32,094 nt of DNA from CAZVYJ01 sp964631565 (GTDB lineage: Bacteria > Planctomycetota > Phycisphaerae > SM23-33), in NCBI GenBank assembly GCA_964631565.1, contig CAZVYJ010000031.1, forward strand, positions 1-32,094, written 5' to 3'. Positions 31,330-32,094 of the stretch are shown here, in pieces. The position numbers and the translations under genes were made by a program. The notes under the pieces are model-generated. The model ran no database searches. It saw nothing but the letters and a program-made list of their open reading frames with translations, and was not told the origin of the DNA. How positions within the stretch are numbered: position 1 is the stretch's first letter; the number at the start of each line of letters is the position of its first letter.

Positions 31330-31974
31330 ATGATCAATGTGCGCTCACTGGCTGCCGCGGTAGCGGTCTTGTTTTGTTTAACTGCAACAGCACCAGCTGA
31401 TGTAATCGAATTCCGCATGGTTTACGAATTCAGCGGGGCTACCCCGCCGGCTGGCGTCGGACCGTGGCTGATTGTGAACATTGATGACGGCGGCACGCCC
31501 GGCTCGGTAAACCTGACGCTGCAGGCGAAAAATCTCATCGGCAACGAATACGTCTCGGAATGGTATCTCAACCTTGACCCGAATCTCGACCCGGACGATC
31601 TGTCCTTTTCCGCCCCGACCAAGCTCGGCAGTTTCGATACGCCTTCCATCAAGCTTGATGAAGACAAGTACAAGGCCGACGGTGACGGATATTTCGACAT
31701 AATGTTCAGCTTTTCTACAGGCGGCAACGCATCGAATAAGTTCGGCGTCGGCGAAAAACTCCAGTACACCATCACCGGAATACTCACGCTTACCGCCAGT
31801 TCGTTCGATTTCCTGAGCAATTCAGGCTCCAAAACCGGCTGGCCGACCGCTGCGCACGTCCAGTCCATCGGTTCCGCCGCGAAAAGCGGATGGGTCACAA
31901 TACCGGAACCGGCCACTTTCACGCTGCTGGGTCCGGGTGCGGCAGCGTTACTCGCTCGAAAACGCCGGGCATGA
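31330..31974 (+). CDS. PEP-CTERM sorting-domain secreted protein
   Basis: 214 residues from the ATG at 31330 with GAAGGGA ahead. The N-terminus is a signal peptide (MINVRSLAAAVAVLFCLTA, cleavage near APA-DV). The body is beta-rich and polar with FRMVYEFSGATPPAG and repeated Asp/Gly segments. The C-terminus has the three-part PEP-CTERM sorting signal: the Pro-Glu-Pro motif in IPEPATF, a short hydrophobic helix, and the basic RKRR end. Such proteins are processed by an exosortase (EpsH/XrtA-type) and attached to the cell surface or secreted with exopolysaccharide. The exosortase is not in this window. The function of the mature domain is unknown. The promoter and leader hairpin upstream suggest control of translation initiation. 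Confidence 0.85.
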   Translation: MINVRSLAAAVAVLFCLTATAPADVIEFRMVYEFSGATPPAGVGPWLIVNIDDGGTPGSVNLTLQAKNLIGNEYVSEWYLNLDPNLDPDDLSFSAPTKLGSFDTPSIKLDEDKYKADGDGYFDIMFSFSTGGNASNKFGVGEKLQYTITGILTLTASSFDFLSNSGSKTGWPTAAHVQSIGSAAKSGWVTIPEPATFTLLGPGAAALLARKRRA

Positions 31975-32094
31975 TATTGTTGTCACATATATGCTTTCGC
32001 GATGTTAGTGCATAAATAGCCTCAACATAAGCTCAGGTTAGCTGACTCATCCCCAGTTTTAGTTCAGGCAAAAAAATAGCCGACTTCTTTAGTG

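Overview
The window looks like a chromosome segment of a GC-rich, outer-membrane-bearing bacterium, most likely a planctomycete of the Phycisphaerae type. The evidence is an LptD-like LPS-assembly protein, an ADP-heptose-type glycosyltransferase beside WaaP-like kinases, a PEP-CTERM secreted protein and a DUF2617-like gene. The taxonomic call is an inference from gene content; there is no rRNA or other marker gene here. Most genes are ordinary cellular genes, often joined by ATGA or TGATG start-stop overlaps.

Layout. 1-2222 (+): the end of rarA, then fau (5-formyltetrahydrofolate cyclo-ligase) and a membrane-anchored L,D-transpeptidase. 2304-5411 (-): lptD with its own strong promoter. 5677-7416 (+): tmk-holB. 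7540-9582 (-): a NIF3-family protein and a class IV aminotransferase, separated by 78 bp made almost wholly of short tandem repeats. 9594-14883: a prophage-like cassette. 14900-15310 (-): nikR. 15486-20727 (+): a membrane protein, then an LPS-core-type cluster (GT4 glycosyltransferase, a tandem kinase, a GT9 heptosyltransferase, a DUF2062 membrane protein). 20878-22587 (+): DUF2617, STAS and DUF502 proteins. 22640-28124 (+): a three-gene operon of RND exporter, LolA-like periplasmic protein and outer-membrane barrel. 28174-28554 (+): a small membrane protein. 28564-31020 (-): a membrane-anchored protein with about 22 TPRs. 31330-31974 (+): a PEP-CTERM protein.

The most interesting region is 9594-14883. 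It holds a CI/LexA-type autocleavable repressor (+), transcribed away from a double-HTH sigma-region-4-like regulator (-). The minus strand continues with an ABC-ATPase fused to a GNAT-type acyltransferase (COG2401-like), a ParB-like protein and a terminase large subunit. An ASCH-domain gene lies antisense inside this minus-strand series. Both divergent promoters carry the heptamer GTTAACT in their spacers, so one repressor could silence both. No integrase, capsid, portal or tail gene is present. A phage-derived DNA-modification or packaging module under SOS-type control is a reasonable hypothesis, but it is unproven.

No tRNA, rRNA, CRISPR array or insertion sequence was recognised. The longer gene-free stretches are 271-480 (one perfect hairpin), 5412-5676 (lptD promoter and a GC-rich hairpin), 13858-14091 (AT-rich regulatory region), 15311-15485 (possible RNA structures), 31021-31329 (promoter and a hairpin carrying the ribosome binding site) and 31975-32094 (nothing recognised).
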